From the NCBI RefSeq assembly GCF_003814875.1, contig NZ_RKQF01000001.1, forward strand, positions 3,596,001 to 3,660,000: a stretch of 64,000 bases of DNA, written 5' to 3'. Under the pieces are notes generated by a model. That model was not told where the DNA came from, made no database searches, and saw only the letters and a program-made list of their open reading frames with translations. A program made the translations under genes and the position numbers. Origin of the DNA: Streptomyces sp. Ag109_O5-1. Its GTDB lineage: Bacteria; Actinomycetota; Actinomycetes; Streptomycetales; Streptomycetaceae. Shown one piece after another: positions 11,281-19,450 of the stretch (its first letter is position 1; the number at the start of each line of letters is the position of its first letter).

Positions 11281-11784
11281 CTACGCCTCCTCTTCCTTCT
11301 CGTTCTTGTCCTTGCGGTTGAACTCGACCTGGACGCGCGCCTTGTCGATCTCGGCGAAGGCGAGTCTGCGGCTCGTGGCCTTACGGCCCTTCACGCCGGG
11401 CACCTCCAGGTCGAGACCCGCGTCGTCGACGTCCAGAATCCTGGCGACCAGTTCCCCGCCCTCGGCCAGCTGGAACCTCACCAGCCGGTCCACGGCCCGC
11501 ACATAGTGCCGGTGTTCCTTCAGGGGGCGCTCCGCGCCCGGGGTGCCGACCTCGAGGGTGTACTCCGCCTCGCCCATCGCGTCGGTCTCGTCGAGCTTCG
11601 CCGAGAGCTCACGGCTCACATCGGCGATCTGGTCCAGGTCCGCCCCGGCGTCGGAGTCGACGACCACACGCAGCACACGCTTGCGTCCGACGGAGTCCAC
11701 GGCGATCTCTTCGAGATCCAGTCCCTGGGAGGTGACGAGCGGTTCCAGGAGCTCTCGCAGCCTCTCGCTCTGGGTCGTGCTCAT
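11281..11784 (-). CDS. rimP: Ribosome maturation factor RimP
   Basis: RimP assists 30S subunit maturation. The chosen ATG at 11784 gives a 167-aa protein beginning MSTTQSERLRELLEPLV and is preceded by GAGGAG with an eight-base spacer. An upstream frame to 11874 adds 30 residues lacking family character. Family segments include GLDLEEIAVDSVGRKRVLRVVVD and YTLEVGTPGAERPLKEHRHY. It is first in the minus-strand cluster and stops two bases before the nusA start. Confidence 0.95.
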   Translation of the reverse strand: MSTTQSERLRELLEPLVTSQGLDLEEIAVDSVGRKRVLRVVVDSDAGADLDQIADVSRELSAKLDETDAMGEAEYTLEVGTPGAERPLKEHRHYVRAVDRLVRFQLAEGGELVARILDVDDAGLDLEVPGVKGRKATSRRLAFAEIDKARVQVEFNRKDKNEKEEEA

Positions 11785-11957
11785 CCGGGTGACTCCTCGG
11801 CCGCGTGTGCTGTTGTGGGATAGGTCGCGTGTCTGGTCAAAGGGTATCGGGTCGTGAGGTGTGTTGCCGTCCACCCGGGTAAGGGCGGTGCCGATGAGTG
11901 GCTTCGGTCAGGTGCGCAGGTACGGTGATCACGGGCGGGTCCGTCCCTTGCCCCATT

Positions 11958-12045
11958 CCTTTCGTGTTTCTTCGTTTTTCTTCGTGTCCAGCCCCCGATT
12001 TCTTCGTGTCCAGCCCCCGTCCAGCCCCCTCATCCAGCCCCCGAG
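11958..12045. repeat. Direct repeats in the rimP-lipoprotein divergent gap
   Basis: The motif TTTCTTCGTGTCCAGCCCCC occurs twice in tandem, followed by two shorter copies of TCCAGCCCCC. The block lies in the 271-bp divergent interval 11785-12055, immediately upstream of the lipoprotein start. The interval should carry promoters for both directions, but none is clear. Confidence 0.5.
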
Positions 12046-12055
12046 GACGTCTGCC

Positions 12056-12616
12056 GTGCCGTTGCCCCCGCCGTCGCGTACCCGCTCGGGAGTACGCAGA
12101 AGGAGCCTGATCGTCTCGGCGGCCTCGGCCGCCGTGCTGGCGGGCTGCTCCACCGCCCCCGACTCCGCCGGCAACGGCGGCAGCCCGTCGGTCTCCGCGC
12201 GGGCACGCGCGCGTGCGGCCCGGGACAGCCGGGGGCTGCTCCGGCAGTACGACGCCGTCCTCGCCGCCCATCCCGCGCTCGCGGAGCGGCTGCGACCGCT
12301 GCGGGCGGAGGTGGCGGCACACGCGGCGGCCTTCGAGGAGGGCGCGGCTTCGCCCTCGGCGACGGAATCGCCCACGGCGACGGGATCGACGACGGCGACG
12401 GGGTCGACGACCGCCTCGCCGTCCGCGTCGCCCTCCGCCACGGTCCCGACCGACGAGAAGTCCGCGCTCGCCTCCCTGGCCACCGCCGAGCGGACCCTCG
12501 CCGACCAGCGGGCCAAGGCGCTGCTGGACGTGCCGGGCGAACTGGCGCGACTGCTGGCCGGGGTGGCGGCGGCCGGGGCCGGACACGCGTACCTGCTGAC
12601 GGAGGGTGGCAAGTGA
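12056..12616 (+). CDS. Putative lipoprotein
   Basis: The GTG at 12056, preceded by GAGGA, yields about 186 residues with a basic n-region (RSGVRRRS), a hydrophobic stretch and the lipobox LAGC followed by STAPDS, so lipidation and export are expected. A Ser/Thr/Ala/Pro-rich segment (SPTATGST-type repeats) forms a flexible middle, and helical segments flank it. No enzyme motif was recognised. Its stop overlaps the next gene by four bases (GTGA), so it probably works with the ferritin-like protein. Confidence 0.8.
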   Translation: MPLPPPSRTRSGVRRRSLIVSAASAAVLAGCSTAPDSAGNGGSPSVSARARARAARDSRGLLRQYDAVLAAHPALAERLRPLRAEVAAHAAAFEEGAASPSATESPTATGSTTATGSTTASPSASPSATVPTDEKSALASLATAERTLADQRAKALLDVPGELARLLAGVAAAGAGHAYLLTEGGK

Positions 12617-13134
12617 GCGACGGGGCGGAGTCCGGGGTGCTGACGGCACTCCAGGCGGCATTGGCGGCCGAGCACGCGGCGGTGTACGGGTACGGCGTCA
12701 TCGGCGGCCGGATAGGAGAGCAGCGGCAGGCCGAGGCGCGCTCGGCGTACGACGCGCACCGGGCCCGCCGGGACGCGCTGGTCCGCGAGGTGCGGGACCT
12801 GGGTGGTCAGCCCGTCGCCGCGAGCGCGGCGTACGCCCTGCCGTTCGCCGTGACCGACTCGGCGACGGCCGTGCGGCTCGCGGCCGAGTTGGAGGAACGG
12901 GTGGCCGACGTGTACTCCGACCTGGTCCGGGCGTCCTCCGGTCAGCGGCGCGGGGCGGCGGCCGGAGCGCTGCGGGAGGCCGCGGTGCGGGCGGTGCGGT
13001 GGAGCGGCGAGAGCGTAGCCTTCCCTGGGCTCGCGGAACGGGCGTCCACGGCGGCGACTGCGCCGGCGACGGAGACCGGGGCGGCGGCAGCGGGGGTGGC
13101 CGGCGGGTCGGCCTCGGCTTCGGCGACTCCCTAG
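12613..13134 (+). CDS. Ferritin-like domain (DUF4439) protein
   Basis: This 173-aa protein starts at GTG 12613. It matches DUF4439, a ferritin-like four-helix family of actinobacteria. Typical are the first helix with ALQAALAAEHAAVYGYGVIGG, the second with AYDAHRARRDAL, and LEERVADVYSDLVRAS. A Ser/Ala/Thr-rich tail of about 30 residues ends it. Metal binding or redox function is a family-level guess. It is translationally coupled to the lipoprotein upstream. Confidence 0.85.
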   Translation: MSDGAESGVLTALQAALAAEHAAVYGYGVIGGRIGEQRQAEARSAYDAHRARRDALVREVRDLGGQPVAASAAYALPFAVTDSATAVRLAAELEERVADVYSDLVRASSGQRRGAAAGALREAAVRAVRWSGESVAFPGLAERASTAATAPATETGAAAAGVAGGSASASATP

Positions 13135-13169
13135 AGCAGGACCGAGAGCAGGAAGGGAACGACTCGCGT

Positions 13170-14066
13170 ATGGCTTTCGAACCGCCGCGGCGCCTGGTGA
13201 AGGCGCTCGGTGAGACGGCGCCGGACGGTGACGAGTGGCTGGAGAAGCTGCCGGGCGCGGTGGAACACGCCGTCGCGCTACGCGAGTTGACCGTGGAACG
13301 GGTGCAGGTGCCGGGCGGCCGCAGCAGCGTCGTCATGCTGGTGCGGCGGGCGGACGACACCCCGGCCGTGCTGAAGCTGGCCCCTCGGCGGGCCCGGCCG
13401 GAGAGCGAGGCGGCCGCGCTGGCGCACTGGGGTGGGCTGGGCTCGGTGCAGTTGCTGGAGGCCGACGCGGCCGCGGGGGTGCTGTTGCTGGAACGGCTGC
13501 ATCCGGAGGTCTCGGTGCGGTCGCTGCCCGAGGCGAAGGCGCTGCTGGAGGCGGCGGGGACGCTGCGGCGGCTCTGGGTGGAGCCGCCGGAGGGGCATGC
13601 GTTCGAGACCGTGGCCGAGCGGTCGGGGCGGCAGGCGACCGCGATGGCCGCGGCGGCCGGCGACGCCGACGTGGCGCCGTTGGTGCAGGCCGCGATCGCA
13701 GCTCGGGAGGAGTTGCTGGTCTCGCCGCCCGAGCGGCGGCTGCTGCACGGCACGTTCCGGCAGAGCAAGGTGCTGGCCGGGGAGCGGCTGCCGTGGCTGG
13801 CGGTGGGGCCGGATCCGGTGGTCGGGGAGTGTGCGTTCGATCTGGCGCGGTTGGTGCGGGACCGGGTGGAGGATCTGATCGCGTCCCCCTCCGGGGCGTC
13901 CATCACCCGGCGGCGGATCAAGCGGCTCGCGGAGTCGCTCGAGGTGGATCAGGAGCGGCTGCGGGGGTGGACCTTGTTCCGGGCCGTGGAGTCGGGTGTG
14001 CGGGCGCTTCGCGTGGGGCGGCCGCGGGATGCGGAGCTGTTGCTTGAATTCGCCGGGTGGGTCTGA
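13170..14066 (+). CDS. APH(6)-type phosphotransferase homologue with degenerate active site
   Basis: This 298-aa protein resembles the aminoglycoside/hydroxyurea phosphotransferase (APH(6)-like) family. The N-lobe keeps AVLKLAP with Lys69 and PESEAAAL with Glu80. In the C-lobe the catalytic HGD motif reads HGTF (193-196, Thr195 for Asp), and the metal-binding DP motif reads AVGPDP (Gly213 for Asp). Both changes suggest a pseudokinase, so an antibiotic-resistance role should not be assumed. The ATG at 13170 follows GGAAGGG; a longer frame from 12606 only runs through the preceding gene out of phase. Confidence 0.75.
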   Translation: MAFEPPRRLVKALGETAPDGDEWLEKLPGAVEHAVALRELTVERVQVPGGRSSVVMLVRRADDTPAVLKLAPRRARPESEAAALAHWGGLGSVQLLEADAAAGVLLLERLHPEVSVRSLPEAKALLEAAGTLRRLWVEPPEGHAFETVAERSGRQATAMAAAAGDADVAPLVQAAIAAREELLVSPPERRLLHGTFRQSKVLAGERLPWLAVGPDPVVGECAFDLARLVRDRVEDLIASPSGASITRRRIKRLAESLEVDQERLRGWTLFRAVESGVRALRVGRPRDAELLLEFAGWV

Positions 14067-14079
14067 CGGGGGCCGGTGC

Positions 14080-14165
14080 GGGTTCGGTGGGGGCTGGTCG
14101 CGCCCACGCGGCGGAGCCGCACATCGAATACAGCCCCGCGCCCCTATCGGGGCGCTCGGTCCTCC
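14080..14165. repeat. Dispersed Streptomyces GC-rich repeat, long form
   Basis: It begins GTGCGGGTTCGGTGGGGGCTGG and includes CACGCGGCGGAGCCGCACAT and CAGCCCCGCGCCCCT. It shares the ends of the short form (3363, 21125) but carries an extra inner segment also present at about 20020-20092. Its right end runs into the 3' end of the ferredoxin gene. Confidence 0.65.
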
Positions 14166-14356
14166 CTCAGTTTCACAGCGAGTACCGGACAGTCAGCCAC
14201 TGCCCTGCGGGCTCGTTTCCTTGTGCGGGGCGGTATGGGACGGCCGTCGACCAGTGGGTAGCCCCACTCGTCCAGCGTGATGTGTTCCGGCAACAGCTCT
14301 GCGCACAGGCCGTGGCCCTGGCAGGACGTCCAGTCGATGTCTATGTGCTGGTCCAT
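14144..14356 (-). CDS. 3Fe-4S type ferredoxin
   Basis: This 70-aa ferredoxin has three cysteines, Cys12, Cys18 and Cys56, in the pattern C-x5-C ... CP, as in the small actinobacterial 3Fe-4S ferredoxins (CQGHGLC, DCPVLAV). It would carry single electrons in the cytoplasm. It is the last gene of the five-gene redox unit, one base after the NuoF-like gene. The natural donor or acceptor is thus probably the NuoF-like protein. The C-terminal codons overlap a dispersed repeat. Confidence 0.9.
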   Translation of the reverse strand: MDQHIDIDWTSCQGHGLCAELLPEHITLDEWGYPLVDGRPIPPRTRKRARRAVADCPVLAVKLREDRAPR

Positions 14357-14357
14357 G

Positions 14358-15575
14358 TCAGATCTCTTCGGTGGGTACGGGGAGCAGCGGGGTGCGGTCG
14401 GTTGCGGTGCAGTGGCCCTGGGCGTGGGCGTCCACTTCCGACGCGAAGGTGGTCAGCGCGCTGCGGACCAGGCGGATCGTGCCGTCGGGGTGGTGGCAGG
14501 CGCCTCTGCCCTCCACCAGGCCCGCCCAGCGGGAGATGTCCGTGCGGGCGGTGCCCTGGGGGCCCGGCGTGGCCAGGGTCTGGAAGGCGGTGGCCATGCG
14601 CGGGAGGCCGTTGAGGCAGGGGCCGCACTGGCCCGCCGACTGCAACGCCAGGTAGCGCAGGACGCGGGCGGTCTCGGTCAGGCCGCAGCGGTCGGCGGGG
14701 AGCGCTGCCAGCACGCCCGCGCCCAGGTACGCGGAGGACAGGGGGACCCGGGCCGCCTCCGCGGCCGGGATCCAGGTGCCGTGGTAGCCGCCGACCAGGG
14801 CCGCGGACGCGCCCTCCAGCGGGAGGAGCCGGCCGATCCTCATGCCGAACGGGGCTTCCACCACTCGGACTTCGCGGCCCGGGACGTGCAGGGTGCAGAG
14901 GGCGCTGCCGGGTTCGGCCGGGGTGCCCGCCGAGCGGAACCACTCCGCGCCGTAGCGGGCCGTCAGGGCCAGGTGGGCCAGGGTCTCGACGTTCTGGACG
15001 AGGGTGGGGGCGCGGCGCACCCCGCGTTCGCGGACCGGTGGGGTCGGATGGGTGGGGCGGGCCTGGCCGCCGGAGAGGTACTGGACGAGGGCCGCTGCCT
15101 GGCCGGAGAGGAAGCGGGCGGGCAGGCGTACGACCTGCACGCGTACCGGGTCGCGGCGCTGGGCGATGGCCGACTGCAGGTAGGAGGCGCCGTCCTCGAC
15201 GGCGAGGTACGCCTCCGCCGCGCCGGTCGCCGCGGCCGCCAGCTGCAGCCCGTCCAGGACCAGATGGGGCGACAGCCGGAGCAGGGTCTTGTCCTTCTGG
15301 CTGGCCGGTTCGCTCTCCGCGCCGTTGGCGACGACGATCGGCGCCCGCTCGGTGCGGCGGGCCGCGTCGGTGACCGCGACGAACTTGCGGTACGCCGGGA
15401 AGCCCGCCCCGCCTCGTCCGGTGAGGCCGGATTCGGCGAGGGTGCGCAGGAGCGCGGCCGGATCGCCGTACGCGAGCGGGCCGTAGCGCTGTTCGTGGGT
15501 GGTGAGGTCGGCCGGGGTGCCGCCGGGGGCCAGCAGGCGCGGGGGCATGTAGACGTCGGTGAAGAGCGCGGTCAT
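14358..15575 (-). CDS. NuoF-like FMN/Fe-S oxidoreductase (SLBB)
   Basis: This 405-aa protein resembles the NADH-binding subunit NuoF. GLTGRGGAGFP (50-60) is the FMN/NAD(P)H-binding glycine motif, a middle SLBB domain follows (about 235-300), and the C-terminal NuoF Fe-S domain is present. The cluster motif reads SAGQCGPC where NuoF has SCGxCxPC, so one of four cysteines is Ala; the distal ligand in GACHHPDG remains. It lacks NuoE/NuoG partners. Start ATG 15575 overlaps the previous stop (TGATG). It probably moves electrons between NAD(P)H and the ferredoxin or membrane subunit. Confidence 0.88.
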   Translation of the reverse strand: MTALFTDVYMPPRLLAPGGTPADLTTHEQRYGPLAYGDPAALLRTLAESGLTGRGGAGFPAYRKFVAVTDAARRTERAPIVVANGAESEPASQKDKTLLRLSPHLVLDGLQLAAAATGAAEAYLAVEDGASYLQSAIAQRRDPVRVQVVRLPARFLSGQAAALVQYLSGGQARPTHPTPPVRERGVRRAPTLVQNVETLAHLALTARYGAEWFRSAGTPAEPGSALCTLHVPGREVRVVEAPFGMRIGRLLPLEGASAALVGGYHGTWIPAAEAARVPLSSAYLGAGVLAALPADRCGLTETARVLRYLALQSAGQCGPCLNGLPRMATAFQTLATPGPQGTARTDISRWAGLVEGRGACHHPDGTIRLVRSALTTFASEVDAHAQGHCTATDRTPLLPVPTEEI

Positions 15576-16150
15576 CAGTGGGCCCCTTCGGTGTGCAGAA
15601 GTGCGGCGGGCGTCTGGCGGGAGCCCCGGACGGCTTGGGCGGTGCGCAGGGCGAAGGCGGTGATCACCGTCGCCACGCAGGCCACGGTCAGCCAGGTCAT
15701 CCAGTCGGTGCCGGCGTCCGTGCCGATGCCGATGCCGTGGACGAGGGCGACCGGCCAGGAGGCGTAGGCCAGCCAGTGCACGGCCCGCCAGGTGCGGTGA
15801 CCGAGGCGGTCCCGGAGCAGGCTGGTGACCAGGACCGCGAGCATCAGGTCGAAGGCGACCGTGCCGAGGCCGAGCCAGAGCGGCTGGTAGTCGGAGACGA
15901 AGGGGACGAGGGCGTCGAGGACCGTGATGTCGACGTAGCCGTCGACGACCGCCACCGCGATGTGCAGGGCCAGGAAGGCGGTGGCGGAGAGGGAGAGGGT
16001 GCGGTGCAGAGTGACCGTGCCGAAGCGGGGCAGGCCGGGGAGGCGGGTGCGGAGCCGGACGGCGATGCCGAGCAGGACGACGACCGTGAAGAGGACCAGG
16101 CAGACGGCGCCGGTGGCCCGGTTGGCGTACCAGAGGGTCTCGGAGGTCAT
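15575..16150 (-). CDS. Ferric-reductase-like transmembrane protein
   Basis: This 191-aa protein has about six membrane segments and the ferric-reductase-like pattern of haem-binding histidines in pairs (LHR and LHI, then VHW and VHG), consistent with two b haems crossing the membrane. The ATG at 16150 overlaps the apbE stop by four bases; a longer frame to 16345 is Arg/Gly-rich shadow sequence. In this operon it is the natural membrane step between cytosolic NuoF/ferredoxin and an exported flavinylated acceptor. Confidence 0.88.
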   Translation of the reverse strand: MTSETLWYANRATGAVCLVLFTVVVLLGIAVRLRTRLPGLPRFGTVTLHRTLSLSATAFLALHIAVAVVDGYVDITVLDALVPFVSDYQPLWLGLGTVAFDLMLAVLVTSLLRDRLGHRTWRAVHWLAYASWPVALVHGIGIGTDAGTDWMTWLTVACVATVITAFALRTAQAVRGSRQTPAALLHTEGAH

Positions 16151-17115
16151 GCCGCCGCCTCCGGGGCCACGAGGGAAGCGGGCCAGCCGGGGGTCGTGAC
16201 GACCGTGCCGTTGTGCGCCACCAGCCGGGCGGGCAGGCCGAGGTGGGTCAGCCAGCGTTCCGCGCCCGCGCCCTTGACCAGGGCCGCCGTGGTCGCCGCG
16301 TTGGCGTCGGCGCAGCTCGCGGCGGCCACCGAGACCGTGCGCCACGGGGAGCGGACGGGCAGGCCGGTGCGCGGGTCGACGATGTGGTGCAGGTCGTATC
16401 CGCCGCGCTGCCAGCGACGGGCGGTGGTGCCGGAGGTGGCGAGACCGCCCGAGCGGAGCCCGACGGTGTCGTACGACCCCTGCGCGGGCGTCTCCTCGAC
16501 CGGCCCTGTGATGTCCTGGACGCGGATCTGCCAGCCGCCCGTCGGGGGCTCGCCGGCGACGGCCGTGTCACCGCCGAGACTCACCAGCACCCCGCAGCCG
16601 GCGACCTCGGCCAGCATCCGCGCGGCGCGGTCGGCGGCCCAGGCCTTGGCCGTCGCGCCCAGGTCGAGGCGGACGCCCTCGGGAACGGTGACCGTGCCGG
16701 TCTCCTGGTCGAGGGTGACCTTGCGCCAGCCGGGGGCGCGGCGGACGCGCAGCGAGACCGGACGGTCGTCCTCGCGGACGAGGGTGAAGTCGCGGTCGTA
16801 GCCGATCGCGTCCATCGCCGAGCCGACCGTGGGGTCCACCGCGCCGTCCGTCGCCTGCGCGGCACGCAGGGCGACGGCGAGGGCCTCGGCGAGCAGCGGG
16901 CTGACCCGGACCGGGCGGCCGTGGGCGGTGTCGAGGGCGGTCAGTTCGGAGTCGGTGCGGAACCGGCTGCAGGCCACGTCCACCTCGGCGAGCTGCCGGG
17001 CGAGGAGCAGGTTGCAGGAGTCCAGCAGGGCGGGGTCGGTGACGACCAGGCGGACGGTGGTACCGAGGGCGCGCCACTCGGCGGCGGCCGTGGTGCGCAG
17101 CGCGGTGGTGGTCAC
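16147..17115 (-). CDS. apbE: FAD:protein FMN transferase ApbE
   Basis: ApbE covalently attaches FMN to Thr/Ser of target proteins, usually outside the cytoplasm. The 322-aa protein shows SRFRTDSEL, AVDPTVGSAMDAIGYD, the core DLGATAKAWAADR (canonical DLGGIAKGYA), VSLGGDTAV and HHIVDPRTGLPV. No clear lipoprotein signal is seen, so location is uncertain. Its GTG start at 17115 overlaps the Ser-rich protein by four bases. That neighbour ends with a sequence fitting the ApbE target motif. Confidence 0.93.
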   Translation of the reverse strand: MTTTALRTTAAAEWRALGTTVRLVVTDPALLDSCNLLLARQLAEVDVACSRFRTDSELTALDTAHGRPVRVSPLLAEALAVALRAAQATDGAVDPTVGSAMDAIGYDRDFTLVREDDRPVSLRVRRAPGWRKVTLDQETGTVTVPEGVRLDLGATAKAWAADRAARMLAEVAGCGVLVSLGGDTAVAGEPPTGGWQIRVQDITGPVEETPAQGSYDTVGLRSGGLATSGTTARRWQRGGYDLHHIVDPRTGLPVRSPWRTVSVAAASCADANAATTAALVKGAGAERWLTHLGLPARLVAHNGTVVTTPGWPASLVAPEAAA

Positions 17116-17504
17116 GACGCCCCCGAGGTGGAGTCGGAGGAGCCGCTGCCGGAGGTGAGCCCGTCGGAGGAGGACTGCAGGTCCGACGAGGACGACGAGG
17201 ACGACGACGAGCTGGATGAGTCGGTCGACTTGGACGACGAGGACGACGAGGTCGAGGAGCTGTCCGTGCTCGAACTGGAGCTGCTTCCGGAGCTGCTGGC
17301 GCTCGATGTCGTACCGCTGCCGCTCGCCGCCGTCTCGGCGTCCGACTGCACCGTGCCGACCAGGGCGAACACCCCGGCCGCCGCCGCGAGCGTGACCGCC
17401 GCCGCGAGGGCCGCCGTACGCCGGGTGCCCCGGCGGACCGCCGCGGCCGCGCCCTTCTCCCCCTGCCGCTCCCTCGGTTGCCTGCGCTGCACTCTCTCGG
17501 TCAT
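17112..17504 (-). CDS. Membrane-anchored Ser-rich protein with flavinylation-like C-terminus
   Basis: This 130-aa protein starts at ATG 17504 behind AGGAGGGG. A basic N-terminus (RRGTRRT) precedes one hydrophobic segment (AALAAAVTLAAAAGVFALVG), then an extracytoplasmic tail almost entirely of Ser, Asp, Thr and Gly. The last seven residues are DSTSGAS, which fits the ApbE target consensus D-x-x-S/T-G-A-T/S. No folded FMN-binding domain is present. It is the first gene of the apbE operon, overlapping apbE by four bases. A role as a minimal flavin carrier is my inference; low-complexity Ser sequence could match by chance. Confidence 0.75.
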   Translation of the reverse strand: MTERVQRRQPRERQGEKGAAAAVRRGTRRTAALAAAVTLAAAAGVFALVGTVQSDAETAASGSGTTSSASSSGSSSSSSTDSSSTSSSSSSKSTDSSSSSSSSSSSSDLQSSSDGLTSGSGSSDSTSGAS

Positions 17505-17519
17505 GACCGATCCCCTCCT

Positions 17520-17538
17520 GCGTGACTCTCTGTCACGC
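17520..17538 (-). promoter_or_regulatory. Inverted repeat in the leader of the apbE operon
   Basis: GCGTGAC (17520-17526) and GTCACGC (17532-17538) form a 7-bp inverted repeat with a 5-nt spacer directly upstream of the AGGAGGGG ribosome site. It could be an operator or a leader hairpin. Confidence 0.4.
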
Positions 17539-17613
17539 ATTACGTTCGGGTATCGGCCTGAGAGAAGTCTGTGAGGCTCCCATACGGATCGGAAGAACTG
17601 TCTGAGACCTTCC

Positions 17614-17657
17614 TGAAAAGACGTGGGGGCCGCCGGTGGTCACCGGCGGCCCCCACG
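17614..17657 (-). terminator. Intrinsic terminator of proS
   Basis: A 17-bp perfect inverted repeat (17622-17638 and 17641-17657, arm CGTGGGGGCCGCCGGTG) is followed on the minus strand by TCTTTTC. It begins 14 bp after the proS stop. Confidence 0.85.
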
Positions 17658-17670
17658 AAGGGAGTCGGGC

Positions 17671-19377
17671 TCAGTTGGCGGTCAGGCGGGCGATCGCCTC
17701 GTCGACCGTCAGCTCCTCGCGCTCGCCCGTCTTGCGGTCCTTGAGCTCAAGGACGCCCTCGGCGGAGCGGCGGCCCGCGATCAGGATCTGCGGTACGCCG
17801 AAGAGATCGGCGTCGGTGAACTTCACGCCCGGGGAGACCCCGGCCCGGTCGTCGACCAGGACCCGCAGGCCGGCCGCGCGCAGCTTCTCGGAGACATCCA
17901 GGGCGAGTTCGGTCTGCAGGGCCTTGCCGGCCGCGACCACGTGCACATCGGCCGGGGCGATCTCGCGGGGCCAGACCAGGCCGCGCTCGTCGGCGGTCTG
18001 CTCGGCGAGGGCGGCGACGGCACGGGAGACACCGATGCCGTAGGAGCCCATGGTCACGCGGACCGGCTTGCCGTTCTGGCCGAGGACGTCGAGCTTGAGG
18101 GCGTCGGCGTACTTGCGGCCCAGCTGGAAGATGTGGCCGATCTCGATGGCGCGGTCCAGCCTGAGGCCGGTGCCGCACTTCGGGCAGGGGTCGCCCTCCA
18201 GCACCACGACGACATCGACGTACTCGTCGACGGTGAAGTCACGGTCCGCCACGACGTTCTTGGCGTGCACGCCGGCCTTGTTGGCGCCGGTGATCCAGGC
18301 GGTGCCGGGGGCCACGCGCGGGTCGGCGATGTACTTGACCTTCTCGCCGCGGCCCTGCGGGCCGACGTAGCCGCGGACCAGGTCGGGACGGCCGGCGAAG
18401 TCGGACTCGGTGACCAGCTCGACGGCGGCCGGGGCGAAGTGCTCCTCGACCTTGCCCATGTCGACCTCGCGGTCACCCGGAACGCCGATGGCGACGATCT
18501 CCCCGTCGACCTTCACCAGCAGGTTCTTCAGGGTCTCGGAGGCCTGGACGCCGAGGTACGCGGCGAGGGTCTCGATGGTCGGGGTGTCCGGGGTCGGGAT
18601 CTCCTCCAGCGCGGGCGCGTCGGTGGCGTCCACCGGCTTCAGCGTGTAGGTGATCGCCTCCGTGTTCGCCGCGAAGTCACAGTTCGGGCAGTCCGCGAAG
18701 GTGTCCTCGCCGGCCTCGGCCGGGGCCAGGAACTCCTCCGACTTCGAGCCGCCCATGGCACCGGCCGTGGCGGCGACGATGCGGTAGTCGAGGCCGAGGC
18801 GCTCGAAGATGCGCTGGTAGGCCTGGCGGTGCAGGGCGTAGGAGTGGGCGAGCCCGTCGTCGTCCAGGTCGAAGGAGTAGGAGTCCTTCATCAGGAACTC
18901 GCGGCCGCGCAGGATGCCGGCCCGCGGGCGGGCCTCGTCACGGTACTTGTTCTGGATCTGGTAGAGGGTGACGGGCAGGTCCTTGTACGACGACGCCTGG
19001 TCCTTCACCAGGAGGGTGAAGATCTCCTCGTGGGTCGGGCCGAGCAGGTAGTCGCCGCCCTTTCGGTCCTGGAGGCGGAACAGCTCCTGGCCGTACTCGT
19101 CCCAGCGGCCGGTCGCCTCGTACGGCTCCCGGGGCAGAAGAGCCGGGAGCAGCACCTCCTGGGCGCCGATCGCGTCCATCTCCTCGCGGACGATCCGCTC
19201 GATGTTCGAGAGGACGCGCAGGCCGAGCGGCAGCCAGGACCAGATACCGGCCGCGGTACGCCGGACGTACCCGGCGCGGACGAGCAGCTTGTGGCTGAGG
19301 ACCTCGGCGTCCGCCGGGTCGTCACGCAGCGTCTTCGCCATCAACTGGGACATGCGTTGGACCGGTGCGTTCGCCAT
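17671..19377 (-). CDS. proS: Prolyl-tRNA synthetase
   Basis: ProS charges tRNA-Pro. The 568-aa length and the inserted editing domain (about 220-410) identify the bacterial-type class II enzyme. Motifs seen are SWLPLGLRVLSNIERIVREEMD (part of motif 1, near residue 45), RDEARPRAGILRGREFLMKDSYSF (motif 2) and GSYGIGVSRAVAALAEQ (motif 3). The C-terminal anticodon-binding domain contains VLVDDRAGVSPGVKFTDADL. The ATG at 19377 is used. A strong terminator follows. Confidence 0.98.
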   Translation of the reverse strand: MANAPVQRMSQLMAKTLRDDPADAEVLSHKLLVRAGYVRRTAAGIWSWLPLGLRVLSNIERIVREEMDAIGAQEVLLPALLPREPYEATGRWDEYGQELFRLQDRKGGDYLLGPTHEEIFTLLVKDQASSYKDLPVTLYQIQNKYRDEARPRAGILRGREFLMKDSYSFDLDDDGLAHSYALHRQAYQRIFERLGLDYRIVAATAGAMGGSKSEEFLAPAEAGEDTFADCPNCDFAANTEAITYTLKPVDATDAPALEEIPTPDTPTIETLAAYLGVQASETLKNLLVKVDGEIVAIGVPGDREVDMGKVEEHFAPAAVELVTESDFAGRPDLVRGYVGPQGRGEKVKYIADPRVAPGTAWITGANKAGVHAKNVVADRDFTVDEYVDVVVVLEGDPCPKCGTGLRLDRAIEIGHIFQLGRKYADALKLDVLGQNGKPVRVTMGSYGIGVSRAVAALAEQTADERGLVWPREIAPADVHVVAAGKALQTELALDVSEKLRAAGLRVLVDDRAGVSPGVKFTDADLFGVPQILIAGRRSAEGVLELKDRKTGEREELTVDEAIARLTAN

Positions 19378-19450
19378 GGTTCTTGTACTCCTGCCGGGAA
19401 ACGGTGATGGCTAGGAGGTTAGCCGGGCTTGCTGTGCCGGTGGAAATCCG

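Noticed and set aside
12606..13169. N-terminal extension of the APH-like frame
   Set aside because: It reads the DUF4439 gene out of phase; the ATG at 13170 has a proper ribosome site.
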